45,748 nt of DNA from assembly GCA_947493575.1 (NCBI GenBank), contig CANLRQ010000024.1, positions 1 to 45,748 on the forward strand, in the 5' to 3' direction. The DNA is from an uncultured Marinomonas sp. Its GTDB lineage: Bacteria; Pseudomonadota; Gammaproteobacteria; Pseudomonadales; Marinomonadaceae. Shown one piece after another: positions 35,429 through 43,662 of this stretch. A program made the position numbers and the translations under genes. Below the pieces are notes generated by a model. The model searched no databases and was not told the origin of the DNA. It saw only the letters and a program-made list of their open reading frames with translations. Within the stretch, counting starts at the first letter, position 1; every line of letters starts with the position of its first letter.

Positions 35429-35890
35429 TGCCCATAACACGTCACTTAATCATCTTGTTGGTTTTTCGTGCTGTTTATTTTCAGTTGTCGGATGCAGACA
35501 CAGTGGTGAATTAGATGAAAGAAATGGCCATCAAACTCACCAGTCAAATCAGTTTTTTCTGATGACCTGTGCGCGTCTAACTGTTCGATATACATAGTCC
35601 AATACGGCGCTGTTTGGTGGCATTCAACTAGAGCAAAAAAGTCGAGACGCCAAACGATCGTTTGCATTCTGGGTTTAAAAAATCAAACGGTTTGTACTTT
35701 GGATTCGAGGTTGGTTTAGGGCGTAAAAAGTGCCAAACCTTGCTTTGAGCCAGTGCCGGCAAGGCCTACCGGATTTGGATTTCAAACGAGAATCCAAACA
35801 GTAAATGGGCTAATTTCCCTGTTTGGCGTTTCGATCCAAAAGCCAAACGGATAGTGGTGTTGGCGTATGGGGGAAAGGCATGGGGAAGTG
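35429..35890. repeat. Direct repeat copy 1 (interrupted), upstream of the TA cluster
   Basis: 35429-35640 (from TGCCCATAACACGTCACTTA) and 35836-35890 (from CCAAAAGCCAAACGGATAG) match 40843-41050 and 41055-41110 in the same orientation with about 15-20% difference by eye. Copy 1 has about 190 extra bp between the two parts, dense in short CAAACG/CGTTTG words. Neither copy encodes a recognisable protein. The rest of the 35239-35995 gap shows no gene. Confidence 0.75.
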
Positions 35891-35946
35891 TGTGCGCGAA
35901 CACGCGAATGATTGCCCTGTAAAATCAATCGACAAAAACGCCAACT

Positions 35947-35986
35947 TGGTTTATATTTTTAAAATTATTTTAGTTTTTATAAACCA
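35947..35986 (+). promoter_or_regulatory. Candidate operator of the Xre-IrrE gene
   Basis: TGGTTTATA (35947-35955) and TATAAACCA (35978-35986) are perfect 9-bp inverted repeats 31 bp apart centre to centre, three helical turns. They flank an AT-rich stretch and end 9 bp before the start codon. Autoregulation by the encoded HTH protein is the obvious reading. Confidence 0.6.
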
Positions 35987-35995
35987 GAGGTCTGT

Positions 35996-37048
35996 ATGAT
36001 TGGAGAGCGCATAAAACGAGCCCGTGCAGCCGCTGGCCTGTCGATGCAGGCCTTGGGTGAGCAAGTTGGTATTAGTGCCAACATGGTTAAAAAATACGAG
36101 CACGACCAGAGTATGCCTTCGTCGGGGGTTTTACTTAAATTGGCAACGGCTTTGTCAGTTCGAACTGAATACTTCTTTCGCCCAGCACAGGTGACTTTGG
36201 GGGAGGTGGAGTATCGTAAAAAAGCCTCAGCTTCAGTTAAGTTGCTAAAGAAGATTGAGTCCGATGTGGTTGACCAAGCTGAGCGCTGGTTAGCGCTTAA
36301 AAATGTATGGCCAAACTTCCCGATAGCGAGTTTTAACTACCACCCCGACGTTCCTGTTTTAAGCTCTTTAGACGCAGTAGAACAGGTTGCCGCTCAAGTC
36401 CGTACTGATTGGCAGTTGGGTATGAATCCATTACCAGACTTAATCGACTTGCTTGAATCTAAGGGTATTCTGGTGATTGTCAGTAATGTACCCCAAGCCG
36501 ATAAATTTGATGGGTTACAAGCCAAAATATCAGAGCAGCCAATTGTTGTTGTGTCTTCTCATTGGCCTGGTTGCCGCCAGCGGTTCACATTGGCACATGA
36601 ACTTGGCCACCTTGTTTTACATGACTTACTCGATGAATCCATTGACGAAGAGATGGCCTGCAACCGCTTTGCTTCTGCGTTTTTATTGCCGAATATAGGG
36701 CTTTTTCAGCATCTAGGAGAGCGACGTTCGAACATAGATCCCAAAGAGCTGTTTTTCCTGAAACACGAATATGGTCTAAGCATGGCGGCTTGTTTGTATC
36801 GTAGTGCGGACCTTGGTGTGATCACCGAAGATAAAAAACGCCAAATATTTATACAGTTCTCAAAAAACGGTTGGCGTAAGCAAGAGCCTGGGAATCCTTA
36901 TCCACAAGAACAGACATTATTGTTTGAGCAGTTGGTTTATCGTGCATTGGCAGAGGGAATTGTTAGTGAATCGAAAGCCGCCGAGCTGTTACAGATGTCA
37001 GTGATGGCATTGCATAAGCAGCGCCAAATGTTGGCTGAGGCGGTGTAA
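35996..37048 (+). CDS. Xre-family regulator with ImmA/IrrE-type metallopeptidase domain
   Basis: The 350-residue protein has an N-terminal Cro/CI helix-turn-helix (1-60, RIKRARAAAGLSMQALGEQV) and a zinc peptidase domain with H201-E-L-G-H205 in TLAHELGHLVLH. It continues with CNRFASAFLLPNI and ends in a second small helical part (ESKAAELLQMSVMALHKQRQ). Such proteins can cleave or displace repressors, or act as antitoxins. The next frame begins at the base after its stop and encodes a PIN-domain toxin, now frameshifted, so this was a two-gene toxin-antitoxin-like unit. Confidence 0.9.
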   Translation: MIGERIKRARAAAGLSMQALGEQVGISANMVKKYEHDQSMPSSGVLLKLATALSVRTEYFFRPAQVTLGEVEYRKKASASVKLLKKIESDVVDQAERWLALKNVWPNFPIASFNYHPDVPVLSSLDAVEQVAAQVRTDWQLGMNPLPDLIDLLESKGILVIVSNVPQADKFDGLQAKISEQPIVVVSSHWPGCRQRFTLAHELGHLVLHDLLDESIDEEMACNRFASAFLLPNIGLFQHLGERRSNIDPKELFFLKHEYGLSMAACLYRSADLGVITEDKKRQIFIQFSKNGWRKQEPGNPYPQEQTLLFEQLVYRALAEGIVSESKAAELLQMSVMALHKQRQMLAEAV

Positions 37049-37517
37049 ATGTATTTGTTGATCAGTGATGCCAATATTCTCATTGATCTCGAAGAAGGCC
37101 AATTATTAGAAGTATTTTTCAACTTGCCTTACCAGTTCAAAGTTCCAGATGTGTTATTCCACGAGGAGCTAAGTGATCAGCATGGTTATTTAATCGAGTT
37201 AGGCTTATTATTGGGTGAGTTAAGTCCTGAGTCTATGATGTACTCATTTGAACTGAGGCAAAAGTATAGTGGCCCTAGCATGAACGATTGCTTTGGCGAA
37301 ACAAGAACAGTGTCCATTGCTAACTGGGGATATGGCGCTTAGAAAGGCCGCTGAAAAAGAAGCGATATTGGTTCAAGGTACGCTATGGGTTGTCGAGCAG
37401 CTCGTTACTCATGGTGTATTGTCAGTTGAAGAAGCTCAAACTGCCTACGATAAAATGGCAAAAGCTGGTCGCCGCTTACCTTGGGCGCTCGCAAAACAGC
37501 GTTTATCTCAATTATAA
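37049..37517 (+). pseudogene. PIN-domain toxin, frameshifted
   Basis: The first frame gives MYLLISDANILIDLEEGQLL (first acidic residues D8 and D13), a VPDVLFHEEL segment and LRQKYSGPSMNDCF, then runs out of frame to 37342. The +1 frame supplies ALAKQEQCPLLTGDMALRKA, VQGTLWVVEQLVTHGVLS and LPWALAKQRL to 37517. Joined, they make a complete PIN ribonuclease (usually NDxxALALAKQ...LLTGD). The shift lies near 37285-37295 and looks like a small deletion. The toxin should be inactive while the upstream partner stays whole. Confidence 0.8.
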
Positions 37518-37660
37518 ACTTTGCTAAGCCCCGATTACCCCATTCCTTGGGGCGGTTTAATTTCCTCTTATTCACCCTCTAAAGCTTGCAGTATCAAGTG
37601 CGACCCCATTGTCCCATCTGCTCACGGCAAGTACGCGCCTCTAATAATTTATCTATTATT

Positions 37661-37689
37661 GTATATCAGATCTTGCTTTATGATATGTA
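37661..37689 (+). promoter_or_regulatory. Possible operator upstream of hipB
   Basis: GTATATCA (37661-37668) and TGATATGT (37681-37688) form an imperfect inverted repeat, 20 bp centre to centre, about 90 bp before the hipB-like gene. The flanks (TAATAATTTATCTATTATTG) are very AT-rich. Confidence 0.3.
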
Positions 37690-37776
37690 ATAACTAATCA
37701 ATTCTTGTGTTTTCGGGGATAGGTTGATATGTTTTTGTATGTATTTTAATCAAGTGATGCGTTAAGGCATATCGAA

Positions 37777-38088
37777 ATGAGCTATGTAACAGAGCAGATA
37801 CTAGAAAACCTTCGAGAAGCTCGTGTACGTAAGGGGTTTAGTCAAAGAGAGTTAAGTGCGCGTTCGGGTGTGCCTCAAAGCCATATATCGAAAATCGAGT
37901 CTGGTGGCGTTGATTTAAGAATGTCCAGTTTGATAGCGCTTGCCCGCGTACTCGACCTAGAGTTATTTGTTGCACCTAAAAAGTCCGTGCCTGCCATCAA
38001 GTCGATCATTCGAAGCAGTAAAGGTATCAACGATGAAGCTGAGAAAATGTCGCCCGCTTATCAGTTAGATGGAGACGACGATGACTAA
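37777..38088 (+). CDS. HipB-like Xre-family antitoxin/regulator
   Basis: The 103-residue protein has a Cro/CI HTH at about 8-65 (ILENLREARVRKGFSQRELS, SGVPQSHISKIESGGVDLRM) and an acidic tail ending GDDDD. HipB-type proteins repress their own operon and neutralise a HipA kinase. The hipA-like start overlaps its stop by 8 bp (ATGACTAA), the usual hipBA coupling. Confidence 0.85.
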   Translation: MSYVTEQILENLREARVRKGFSQRELSARSGVPQSHISKIESGGVDLRMSSLIALARVLDLELFVAPKKSVPAIKSIIRSSKGINDEAEKMSPAYQLDGDDDD

Positions 38089-39319
38089 TACTGTCTCTAC
38101 GTTAAACGTTTTACTCTACGGTGAACCCATCGCAACGATCACCAACGTGGGCAATGACAGAACGCTTTTTGCCTTTATGGATTCGTACATTAATGACGAA
38201 TCACGGCCTGTGTTAGGGCTTGGTTTTAAAGATTCTCTAGGTGGCTTGCTGACCAACTTCAAACCGACCCAAACCAAGTTAACTCCGTTTTTCTCTAATC
38301 TTTTACCCGAAGAAACCATGCGTAATTACCTAGCAGAGCGTGCCGGTGTGAACCCAGCGCGGGAATTTTTTTTATTGTGGGTATTAGGGCAGGATTTAGC
38401 AGGAGCGGTCACGGTTGAATCTGCTGATGGTGAAGCGCTGCCGCCTAATGTGAATCAAGACATTGAAGGCGAAACGAAAATTGAAGCTCCAATGCGCTTT
38501 TCATTGGCGGGTGTGCAGTTGAAGTTTTCAGCCGTGCAACAGGCAAACGGCAGTTTGACCATTCCTGCAACAGGTAAAGGTGGCTCTTGGATTGTGAAAT
38601 TGCCGTCGTCTCGCTTTGACGCTGTGCCAGAAAATGAATATTCAATGATGGAACTGGCTCGAATGTTGGGAATGGATGTGCCAGAGACTCCAGAGACTCA
38701 GCTACTCCCCATTAACCAGATTGCTAATATTCCTCAAGGAATTGGAAAGTTTGGTGACTCCTTTAACAACTCTCAGGCCTTTGTGATCAAGCGCTTTGAC
38801 CGTGCAGATGGTCAAGCCGTCCACATTGAGGACTTTGCGCAAGTGTTTGGTGTCTATCCTCAAGATAAATACAAAAAAGCCAGTATGCGGAATATTGCTC
38901 AGGTTATCGGCATTGAAGGTCAAGACGAAGACGTCGCAGAATTTACGCGCAGGTTGGTGTTCAATACGTTAATTGGCAATGCCGATATGCATTTGAAGAA
39001 TTGGTCTGTGATCTACAAAGACAAGCGCACCGCATCAATTGCACCTGCTTATGACTTTGTCTCGACCATTCCTTATATTCATGATGATAGTGCGTCGTTA
39101 AAGGTTAGCCGTAGCAAGAAATTCAGTGATTTCACGTTGGATGAGTTATCACACTTATCCGCTAAAGCCATGTTGCCAGAAAAATTGGTGTTAGATACTG
39201 CCAAGCAAACCGTAGCAGGTTTTCATGAGGTATGGTCACAAGAAAAAGCACATTTACCACTTTCCAAGTCGATGATTGAAGCAATCGAGACACACTTACG
39301 AAGCATACCGCTACGCTAA
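38081..39319 (+). CDS. HipA-like serine/threonine kinase toxin
   Basis: The product of about 412 residues has the HipA N1 subdomain (LNVLLYGEPIATITNVGNDR), the SLAGVQLKFSAVQ phosphate-loop region, an IVKLPSSRFDAVPENEYSMM segment, the catalytic loop IGNADMHLKNWS and the metal-binding PAYDFVSTIPY. All kinase hallmarks are present, so it is probably active. Classical HipA phosphorylates GltX and induces persistence; the target here is unknown. A second start 12 bp upstream (38069) is equally possible. Confidence 0.9.
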   Translation: MTNTVSTLNVLLYGEPIATITNVGNDRTLFAFMDSYINDESRPVLGLGFKDSLGGLLTNFKPTQTKLTPFFSNLLPEETMRNYLAERAGVNPAREFFLLWVLGQDLAGAVTVESADGEALPPNVNQDIEGETKIEAPMRFSLAGVQLKFSAVQQANGSLTIPATGKGGSWIVKLPSSRFDAVPENEYSMMELARMLGMDVPETPETQLLPINQIANIPQGIGKFGDSFNNSQAFVIKRFDRADGQAVHIEDFAQVFGVYPQDKYKKASMRNIAQVIGIEGQDEDVAEFTRRLVFNTLIGNADMHLKNWSVIYKDKRTASIAPAYDFVSTIPYIHDDSASLKVSRSKKFSDFTLDELSHLSAKAMLPEKLVLDTAKQTVAGFHEVWSQEKAHLPLSKSMIEAIETHLRSIPLR

Positions 39320-39467
39320 AATAAGAACCGACGCGTACAGAAATGCAGAGGTGTCGGTCATATTGGGTTAAGGCATTCTTGAAAGGGTAACTTTGCACCT
39401 AGGAACCTATTCCCCCGCCTCGTTATCTGTTCTACTTTGTGGAGGACAGGGGGGATATTTTGCACGC

Positions 39468-40571
39468 TCAAAAAGAGTTGATACTATTACTGTCTTTTGT
39501 CATTAACGTCATCAACCGTGGGTGTACAAATAATTTTTCCTTTCCTGAATCTATTTCTTGTAGTACACCAATATCAGCTAACTGCTTTAAATACGTTGAA
39601 GCAGTTTGGCGTTTTGCAATATCACGTTCAACTAGATTGCTGATACGGCAATAGGGTTGTTCGAAAATAAGCTGAACTAGTTCATAGCTATATATTTTAG
39701 GTAGCTGTATTTTTACGTAATCAGTTGTACTTTCCATTAGTGCTTTAATCGCTGTGATTTTATCGCAAGTCCATATGGCTGTTTGCTTGACACCTTTAAG
39801 CATAAATAAAAGCCAATCTTCCCAATTCTGATCTTTGGTTACTTGGTTCAACAGGTGATAATAGTCTTGCTTGTTATGAACGACGAAACGGCTTAAATAC
39901 AAAATAGGTAGCGTTAAAAGACCACATTCAATAAGGTACAAAACGTTTAAAATACGTCCTGTTCGACCATTCCCGTCATAAAATGGATGTATGGCTTCAA
40001 ATTGATAATGGCTAACAGCCATCTTTATTAATGGATCTATATCATCGTCATCATGAAGAAATCGTTCCCAGTTAGTTAACAAGTCGCGGATTACGTTTTC
40101 TCCAGCAGGCGGAGTATAGATAGTTTCTCCAGTCGTCTGGTTGCCTATAAAAGTCCCCGGCACTTTACGAATTTCCATTTCAGCGTGCTTTAACGTACTG
40201 CATACTTCAATGGCAGTCGCTGTACAAAGCGGTTTTCTTTCAAGCTGTATATAGCCTTGATACAACGCTGTTCTGTAGCGTAAAGCTTCCTTTGTTGCAT
40301 GATCAGCACCTTTATCTTCTAGCGCATATTGAAAAAGCTTATCGGTAGTGGTGACAATATTTTCAATTTCTGAACTGTCTTTTGCTTCCAGTAAAGGCAA
40401 TAAGTTAATTAGCATGCTTTGGTTAGGTATGAGTTCCCCTGCCTTTTTTAATTCTGCTACAGCGGCGCGTGCAGAAATACAGGCTTTCAGAACGGCCTTC
40501 GTTTCTATGGAATCTAGATTTGGCGGTAATGTGGGTAATTGGTTGTAAGGCTGCTCTGCTTGCCAGGTCAT
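39468..40571 (-). CDS. Fic-family AMP-transferase, class II (internal inhibitory helix)
   Basis: The 367-residue protein has the Fic motif [12 protein letters not shown] at 195-206, with catalytic H195, and an N-terminal inhibitory motif SSEIEN at 66-71 (E70 would block ATP), defining class II Fic. A C-terminal winged-helix part ([20 protein letters not shown] then [19 protein letters not shown]) is likely to bind DNA. The promoter region just upstream carries repeated TCGACATA half-sites, suggesting self-regulation through this domain. It is convergent with hipA and lies between the two direct repeat copies. Confidence 0.92.
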   Translation of the reverse strand: MTWQAEQPYNQLPTLPPNLDSIETKAVLKACISARAAVAELKKAGELIPNQSMLINLLPLLEAKDSSEIENIVTTTDKLFQYALEDKGADHATKEALRYRTALYQGYIQLERKPLCTATAIEVCSTLKHAEMEIRKVPGTFIGNQTTGETIYTPPAGENVIRDLLTNWERFLHDDDDIDPLIKMAVSHYQFEAIHPFYDGNGRTGRILNVLYLIECGLLTLPILYLSRFVVHNKQDYYHLLNQVTKDQNWEDWLLFMLKGVKQTAIWTCDKITAIKALMESTTDYVKIQLPKIYSYELVQLIFEQPYCRISNLVERDIAKRQTASTYLKQLADIGVLQEIDSGKEKLFVHPRLMTLMTKDSNSINSF

Positions 40572-40591
40572 GTTTAAATTTCCAGTCTAAA

Positions 40592-40710
40592 TCGACATAA
40601 ATGAACTATTGAGTCAGTCTATGTCGATTAGATCGACATATCAATTTTATGTGTCGATCTTTTGTTGTTTTTTCGACATAACATTTTTATTTGTCGATAC
40701 ACTCGACATA
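40592..40710 (-). promoter_or_regulatory. fic promoter with an array of TCGACATA operator half-sites
   Basis: Half-sites matching TCGACATA in alternating orientation occur at 40592-40599, 40620-40627 (inverted), 40633-40640, around 40653 (inverted), 40673-40680, around 40692 (inverted) and 40703-40710. The central pair, TATGTCGAT and ATCGACATA separated by TAG (40620-40640), is perfect. On the minus strand TTGATA (40639-40644) and TAGACT (40616-40621) are spaced 17 bp and hold this palindrome in the spacer, so a bound protein would block RNA polymerase. Confidence 0.8.
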
Positions 40711-40842
40711 TCAAGGCTCAATCAGTACGACTCACCAAAATAGGGTTTTGAGTGGAAAATTCAAAGTAGTAGGCCATCCTTTGGGCATCTGGGGCCGTAT
40801 GGGCAAAGCCTTAATTCATGCCATTTAGCCAATCATGAACCC

Positions 40843-41111
40843 TGCCCATAACACGTCACTTATCACCTTGTTGGTTTTTCATACCGCTTATTTTCAGTTG
40901 TCGGATGCAGACGCAGTGGTGAAATAGATGAAAGAAATGGCCATCAAACTCACCAGTCAAACCAGATTTTTGTTATGAGCTGTACGCGGTTAACTATCTG
41001 AAATACATAGTTCAATACAGTGTTGTTTGGCGGCATTTAGTTAGTGCAAAAAAACCAAAAGCCAACGGATAGTGGTTTTGGCGTATGGGGGTAAAGGCAT
41101 GGGGAAGTGTT
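40843..41111. repeat. Direct repeat copy 2, upstream of the fic operator array
   Basis: This shorter copy matches 35429-35640 joined to 35836-35890. Shared blocks include TTTTCAGTTGTCGGATGCAG, ATGAAAGAAATGGCCATCAA and GGCGTATGGGGGTAAAGGCATG (last one split by one base difference). With copy 1 it brackets about 5.0 kb holding the Xre-IrrE/PIN, hipBA and fic genes. Confidence 0.75.
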
Positions 41112-41128
41112 TAATGAAGTGCTGCTGT

Positions 41129-42364
41129 CTAATTTGACTTGGTATTTGAGGTAGGGGGGGTTTCCAACTTCAGTGTAGGTTGCTTATTGCTATTGTCATC
41201 AATGTACTCAAGGGCGTACCCCATTGCCTTGTAGCTTTTCTCGCGTTTTTTAAACATGCGTTGCAGCATAGGGAGGGCGCAGTCCACATAGTCGTGAATG
41301 GTTACTTGTGTTTTTCCTTCCGATTCACGATGAATACGACCGGCATATTGAGCCAATGTACCTTTCCATGCGATTGGCATGGCCAAAAACAACGTATCCA
41401 GTCTTGGTAGGTCAAACCCTTCGCCCACATATTTTCCTGTTGCGTCTTTGGCTGTGATTTCCCAAGGAGGGCGGTTGTCTGTTAGCCCCTGTTCGGATAG
41501 TAATAGGGTATCGGGTGCAATGGTTGTTATGAGTTGATCAATACTCGATTGCGTGAGCGTTTTAAGCTCAGCAAGGTACCGCCATTGATCATCGATGGCA
41601 TTCAGGTCACTGTCAACGAAGCAACTACGACCTGAAAGACGAGCCTCCTTTTGGAGTGGTAGCGCAATGAGATTACCAAACCCGCCTTCCGGAAGGACAT
41701 CTTGGTTAGGAAAGAGCCTGTCATAGGAGTCAAACGATAGATTTGGAAATATTTCCATGGCTTTATCAAGCAAAGCGAAAACCAGTGCCCGAGCTTGGTT
41801 AGCTGGAATATTGGTTTCAAAAAAGATCCATAAGTGAGCCCCGTTGCCAGAACGCGAGATTTCTATCGCGTGGGGAATATCGAACGCTTGGCACGCTTTG
41901 GACATTGCTTTGACTTCTTCTTGCCAACAGCCTTTGTCAAAATCGGCTGCCAACAAATAGCACGAGTTATCTTTCAATAATGGATACAGACCAACCACCT
42001 GTTGACCGGCAAGGTGCTTGTAAATAATGTGCTCGTTTAATTCGCTAAACTTTCGGTGTGAACAGTCTTGGCATTTAATGCGGGGTTTGTTGCATAGCCC
42101 GCTTACCCACTCATTATCACAGGCTACGGAATAGCCACTGCGGCCTTGTTGGTTTTTCCAACGATTTGCGAAGATATCCTCTCGTCCACGAAATCGTTTT
42201 CTGAATAGGTCGACTTTTTGTTCTGGGGTGAATGTCTGTACTGAGCGTTGGTTTTGAGCACTACGCAAAGTCTCTCTTAATGCGAGAAGCTGCTGCTTTT
42301 CGTTTTCAAGCTCAGCTAGCCTGTTATCAATAGCAGAAATGTTTGGGTAGCGAGCGTCAATCAT
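41129..42364 (-). CDS. TOTE-type AEP primase with helicase motor deleted in frame
   Basis: The 411-residue protein starts with a coiled coil (10-40), then the TOTE archaeo-eukaryotic primase domain: FRKRFRGREDIFANRW, a zinc-binding CNKPRIKCQDC, catalytic AADFDKG at 139-144, and EISRSGNGAHLWIFF. At about residue 303-308 (near 41450) the sequence passes from PPWEI straight into DATGKYVGEGFDLPRLDTLF and YAGRIHRESEG, which are motifs V-VI of the SF2 helicase domain. Full proteins of the family are about 800-1000 residues; the Walker A, DEAD-like box and most of both RecA lobes are missing, yet the frame is continuous. Priming chemistry may survive without unwinding. It is 20 bp downstream of higA. 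Confidence 0.8.
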   Translation of the reverse strand: MIDARYPNISAIDNRLAELENEKQQLLALRETLRSAQNQRSVQTFTPEQKVDLFRKRFRGREDIFANRWKNQQGRSGYSVACDNEWVSGLCNKPRIKCQDCSHRKFSELNEHIIYKHLAGQQVVGLYPLLKDNSCYLLAADFDKGCWQEEVKAMSKACQAFDIPHAIEISRSGNGAHLWIFFETNIPANQARALVFALLDKAMEIFPNLSFDSYDRLFPNQDVLPEGGFGNLIALPLQKEARLSGRSCFVDSDLNAIDDQWRYLAELKTLTQSSIDQLITTIAPDTLLLSEQGLTDNRPPWEITAKDATGKYVGEGFDLPRLDTLFLAMPIAWKGTLAQYAGRIHRESEGKTQVTIHDYVDCALPMLQRMFKKREKSYKAMGYALEYIDDNSNKQPTLKLETPPTSNTKSN

Positions 42365-42384
42365 AATAAACTTCTCTTGATGCG

Positions 42385-42756
42385 CTATGAAGCGCGAACT
42401 TTCGGTGGCTTGATCAGCGACTCTGCTGGAATACCTAGCCCTTCATGAGGTTTCCAAATCATTTTTAGTGTGAGCGATCGCTTATGATTTAGGATTTCAT
42501 AAACACGATTACTTTTCCCTATCATGGGTTCAAGATCTTTAACCGTTAAGCATTTGCGTTCCATCTCGAACTTTATTGCCTCAACAGGGGCTGGTAAATC
42601 CATTGGAAAATGCTTTGCTTCGTAGGATTCAACTAACGTAACTAAAATGTCCAGCTTTTCGCCTTCAACGGTATCTGGCTCCGCCATCATTAGGTTTTCT
42701 ATGTCGTTTAATGCCGCGCGGTAGTCGGCATCTGTTTTAATAGGTCTGATGTCCAT
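42385..42756 (-). CDS. higA: HigA-type antitoxin, toxin partner lost
   Basis: The 123-residue protein begins MDIRPIKTDADYRAALNDIE and has the COG5499 HigA pattern: ENLMMAEPDTVEGEKLDILV, FPMDLPAPVEAIKFEMERKC, an HTH (LTVKDLEPMIGKSNRVYEIL) and HKRSLTLKMIWKPHEGLGIP. HigA binds HigB ribonuclease and the higBA promoter. The usual order is higB then higA; here only the first codons of higB remain 20 bp upstream, with AAGAGGT as RBS for higA. It appears to be an orphan antitoxin that could still act as a DNA-binding regulator or cross-neutralise other HigB proteins. Confidence 0.88.
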   Translation of the reverse strand: MDIRPIKTDADYRAALNDIENLMMAEPDTVEGEKLDILVTLVESYEAKHFPMDLPAPVEAIKFEMERKCLTVKDLEPMIGKSNRVYEILNHKRSLTLKMIWKPHEGLGIPAESLIKPPKVRAS

Positions 42757-42774
42757 TATATTTACCTCTTGTTA

Positions 42775-42841
42775 CTACCCAATGTATTCTGGGCTGTCTT
42801 CCCAAAATTTTTTTTAAGGTTGATAGTGCAATAATTCTCAT
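42775..42841 (-). pseudogene. higB: higB toxin remnant, first ~22 codons
   Basis: ATG at 42841 reads MRIIALSTLKK, the normal start of HigB. After an eight-A run the reading continues one frame over as KFWEDSPEYIG and stops at TAG (42775-42777). With seven As the frame would be continuous. The remaining 70 or so codons of a HigB are missing and higA follows at once. A deletion plus an A-run frameshift killed the toxin. Confidence 0.7.
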
Positions 42842-42986
42842 AAAACAGATGTTGGTTCCAATTTGGGACTTTTGCAAGTCAGACGGTTTTGATTGACGGC
42901 TAGGAGTTGTTGCCACAATCCCTATCTCACCATTTGGCTGAAACTATATGCAATGAAATGAAACAGGCTAAAACAAATTGATAATA

Positions 42987-43013
42987 AAAAGCCCTTTTAA
43001 AACAGGGCTTTGA
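42987..43013. terminator. Hairpin with A/T flanks between higB remnant and second hipB
   Basis: AAAGCCC (42988-42994) pairs with GGGCTTT (43005-43011). It is placed between divergent genes and could end transcription from either side. Its T tract is short. Confidence 0.5.
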
Positions 43014-43069
43014 ATAGATAACGGAAGGTATAGGAAAATACAGGAAACCTATTCGATATTCTGAATCTG

Positions 43070-43109
43070 CTCATTGAGTAGCGGCCTAGACCCTAGCAAA
43101 CTCAATGAG
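43070..43109. repeat. 10-bp perfect inverted repeat in the gap before the second hipB
   Basis: CTCATTGAGT (43070-43079) and ACTCAATGAG (43100-43109) are exact inverted repeats 20 bp apart. No gene is visible in 42842-43371. The sequence could be a recombination or protein-binding site or a stem in an RNA. Confidence 0.5.
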
Positions 43110-43299
43110 TTATCGAAAAGAAACCGATCAAAAATGCCTGTTTGCCCACCAAACTGCCCACCACTTGCCTCTGGCTTTTACTAAATCTTAGTGGTTAGCA
43201 ATGGAAAAACAGTGCCGTTTTTACGCTGCTGTTAGTACTTAAAAATAGCAGTTTTGAAAGGCTTTATCGAGTAATTTTTTCAACACTTCATTTTATAAC

Positions 43300-43356
43300 G
43301 GATACAATAATATCCATTTTATAATTTAATGCGCTATAATGGATATAACTGTATCC
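43300..43356 (+). promoter_or_regulatory. Paired GGATA/TATCC operators and -10 box of the second hipBA
   Basis: GGATA-N6-TATCC occurs at 43300-43315 and again at 43341-43356, 41 bp apart (about four turns). TATAAT at 43335-43340 lies directly before the second site. E. coli HipB binds TATCC/GGATA inverted repeats, so the same half-sites here fit autorepression by the next gene. Confidence 0.75.
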
Positions 43357-43371
43357 ACTTGGTCTTTGCGG

Positions 43372-43662
43372 ATGAATTTTACCTTACTTGATGATACCGA
43401 TGTAAGCCAAGCCTATGCGGCTTATCTGAGAGAGTTACGCAAGCAGGCAAAGCTGTCACGAGCAGCGCTGGCAGAGCGAAGCTGTGTACCTGCGGCCACC
43501 ATTAAGAAATTTGAGCTGACCGGGCAAATTTCATTTCGCCAATTGCTGTTGTTATGGCAGACGCTTGATTCGCTAGATAGGCTTTATCAGCTCACACAAT
43601 CTAGCAAAGAACGTGCTGTTATACCCACGAGTATTGATGAGGTGCTAAAAGATGAGTTTTAA
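43372..43662 (+). CDS. HipB-like HTH regulator of the second hipBA-type pair
   Basis: From ATG 43372 the protein has 96 residues with an HTH at about 15-60 (AYLRELRKQAKLSRAALAER, VPAATIKKFELTGQISFRQL). A longer start at 43339 would place the operator inside the coding sequence and is less likely. Its stop overlaps the following hipA-like start by 11 bp. The protein differs strongly from the hipB at 37777, so this is an independent module rather than a duplicate. Confidence 0.8.
   Translation: MNFTLLDDTDVSQAYAAYLRELRKQAKLSRAALAERSCVPAATIKKFELTGQISFRQLLLLWQTLDSLDRLYQLTQSSKERAVIPTSIDEVLKDEF

Noticed and set aside
35302..35667. Short open frames within repeat copy 1
   Set aside because: Not preserved in copy 2 and without RBS or family features.
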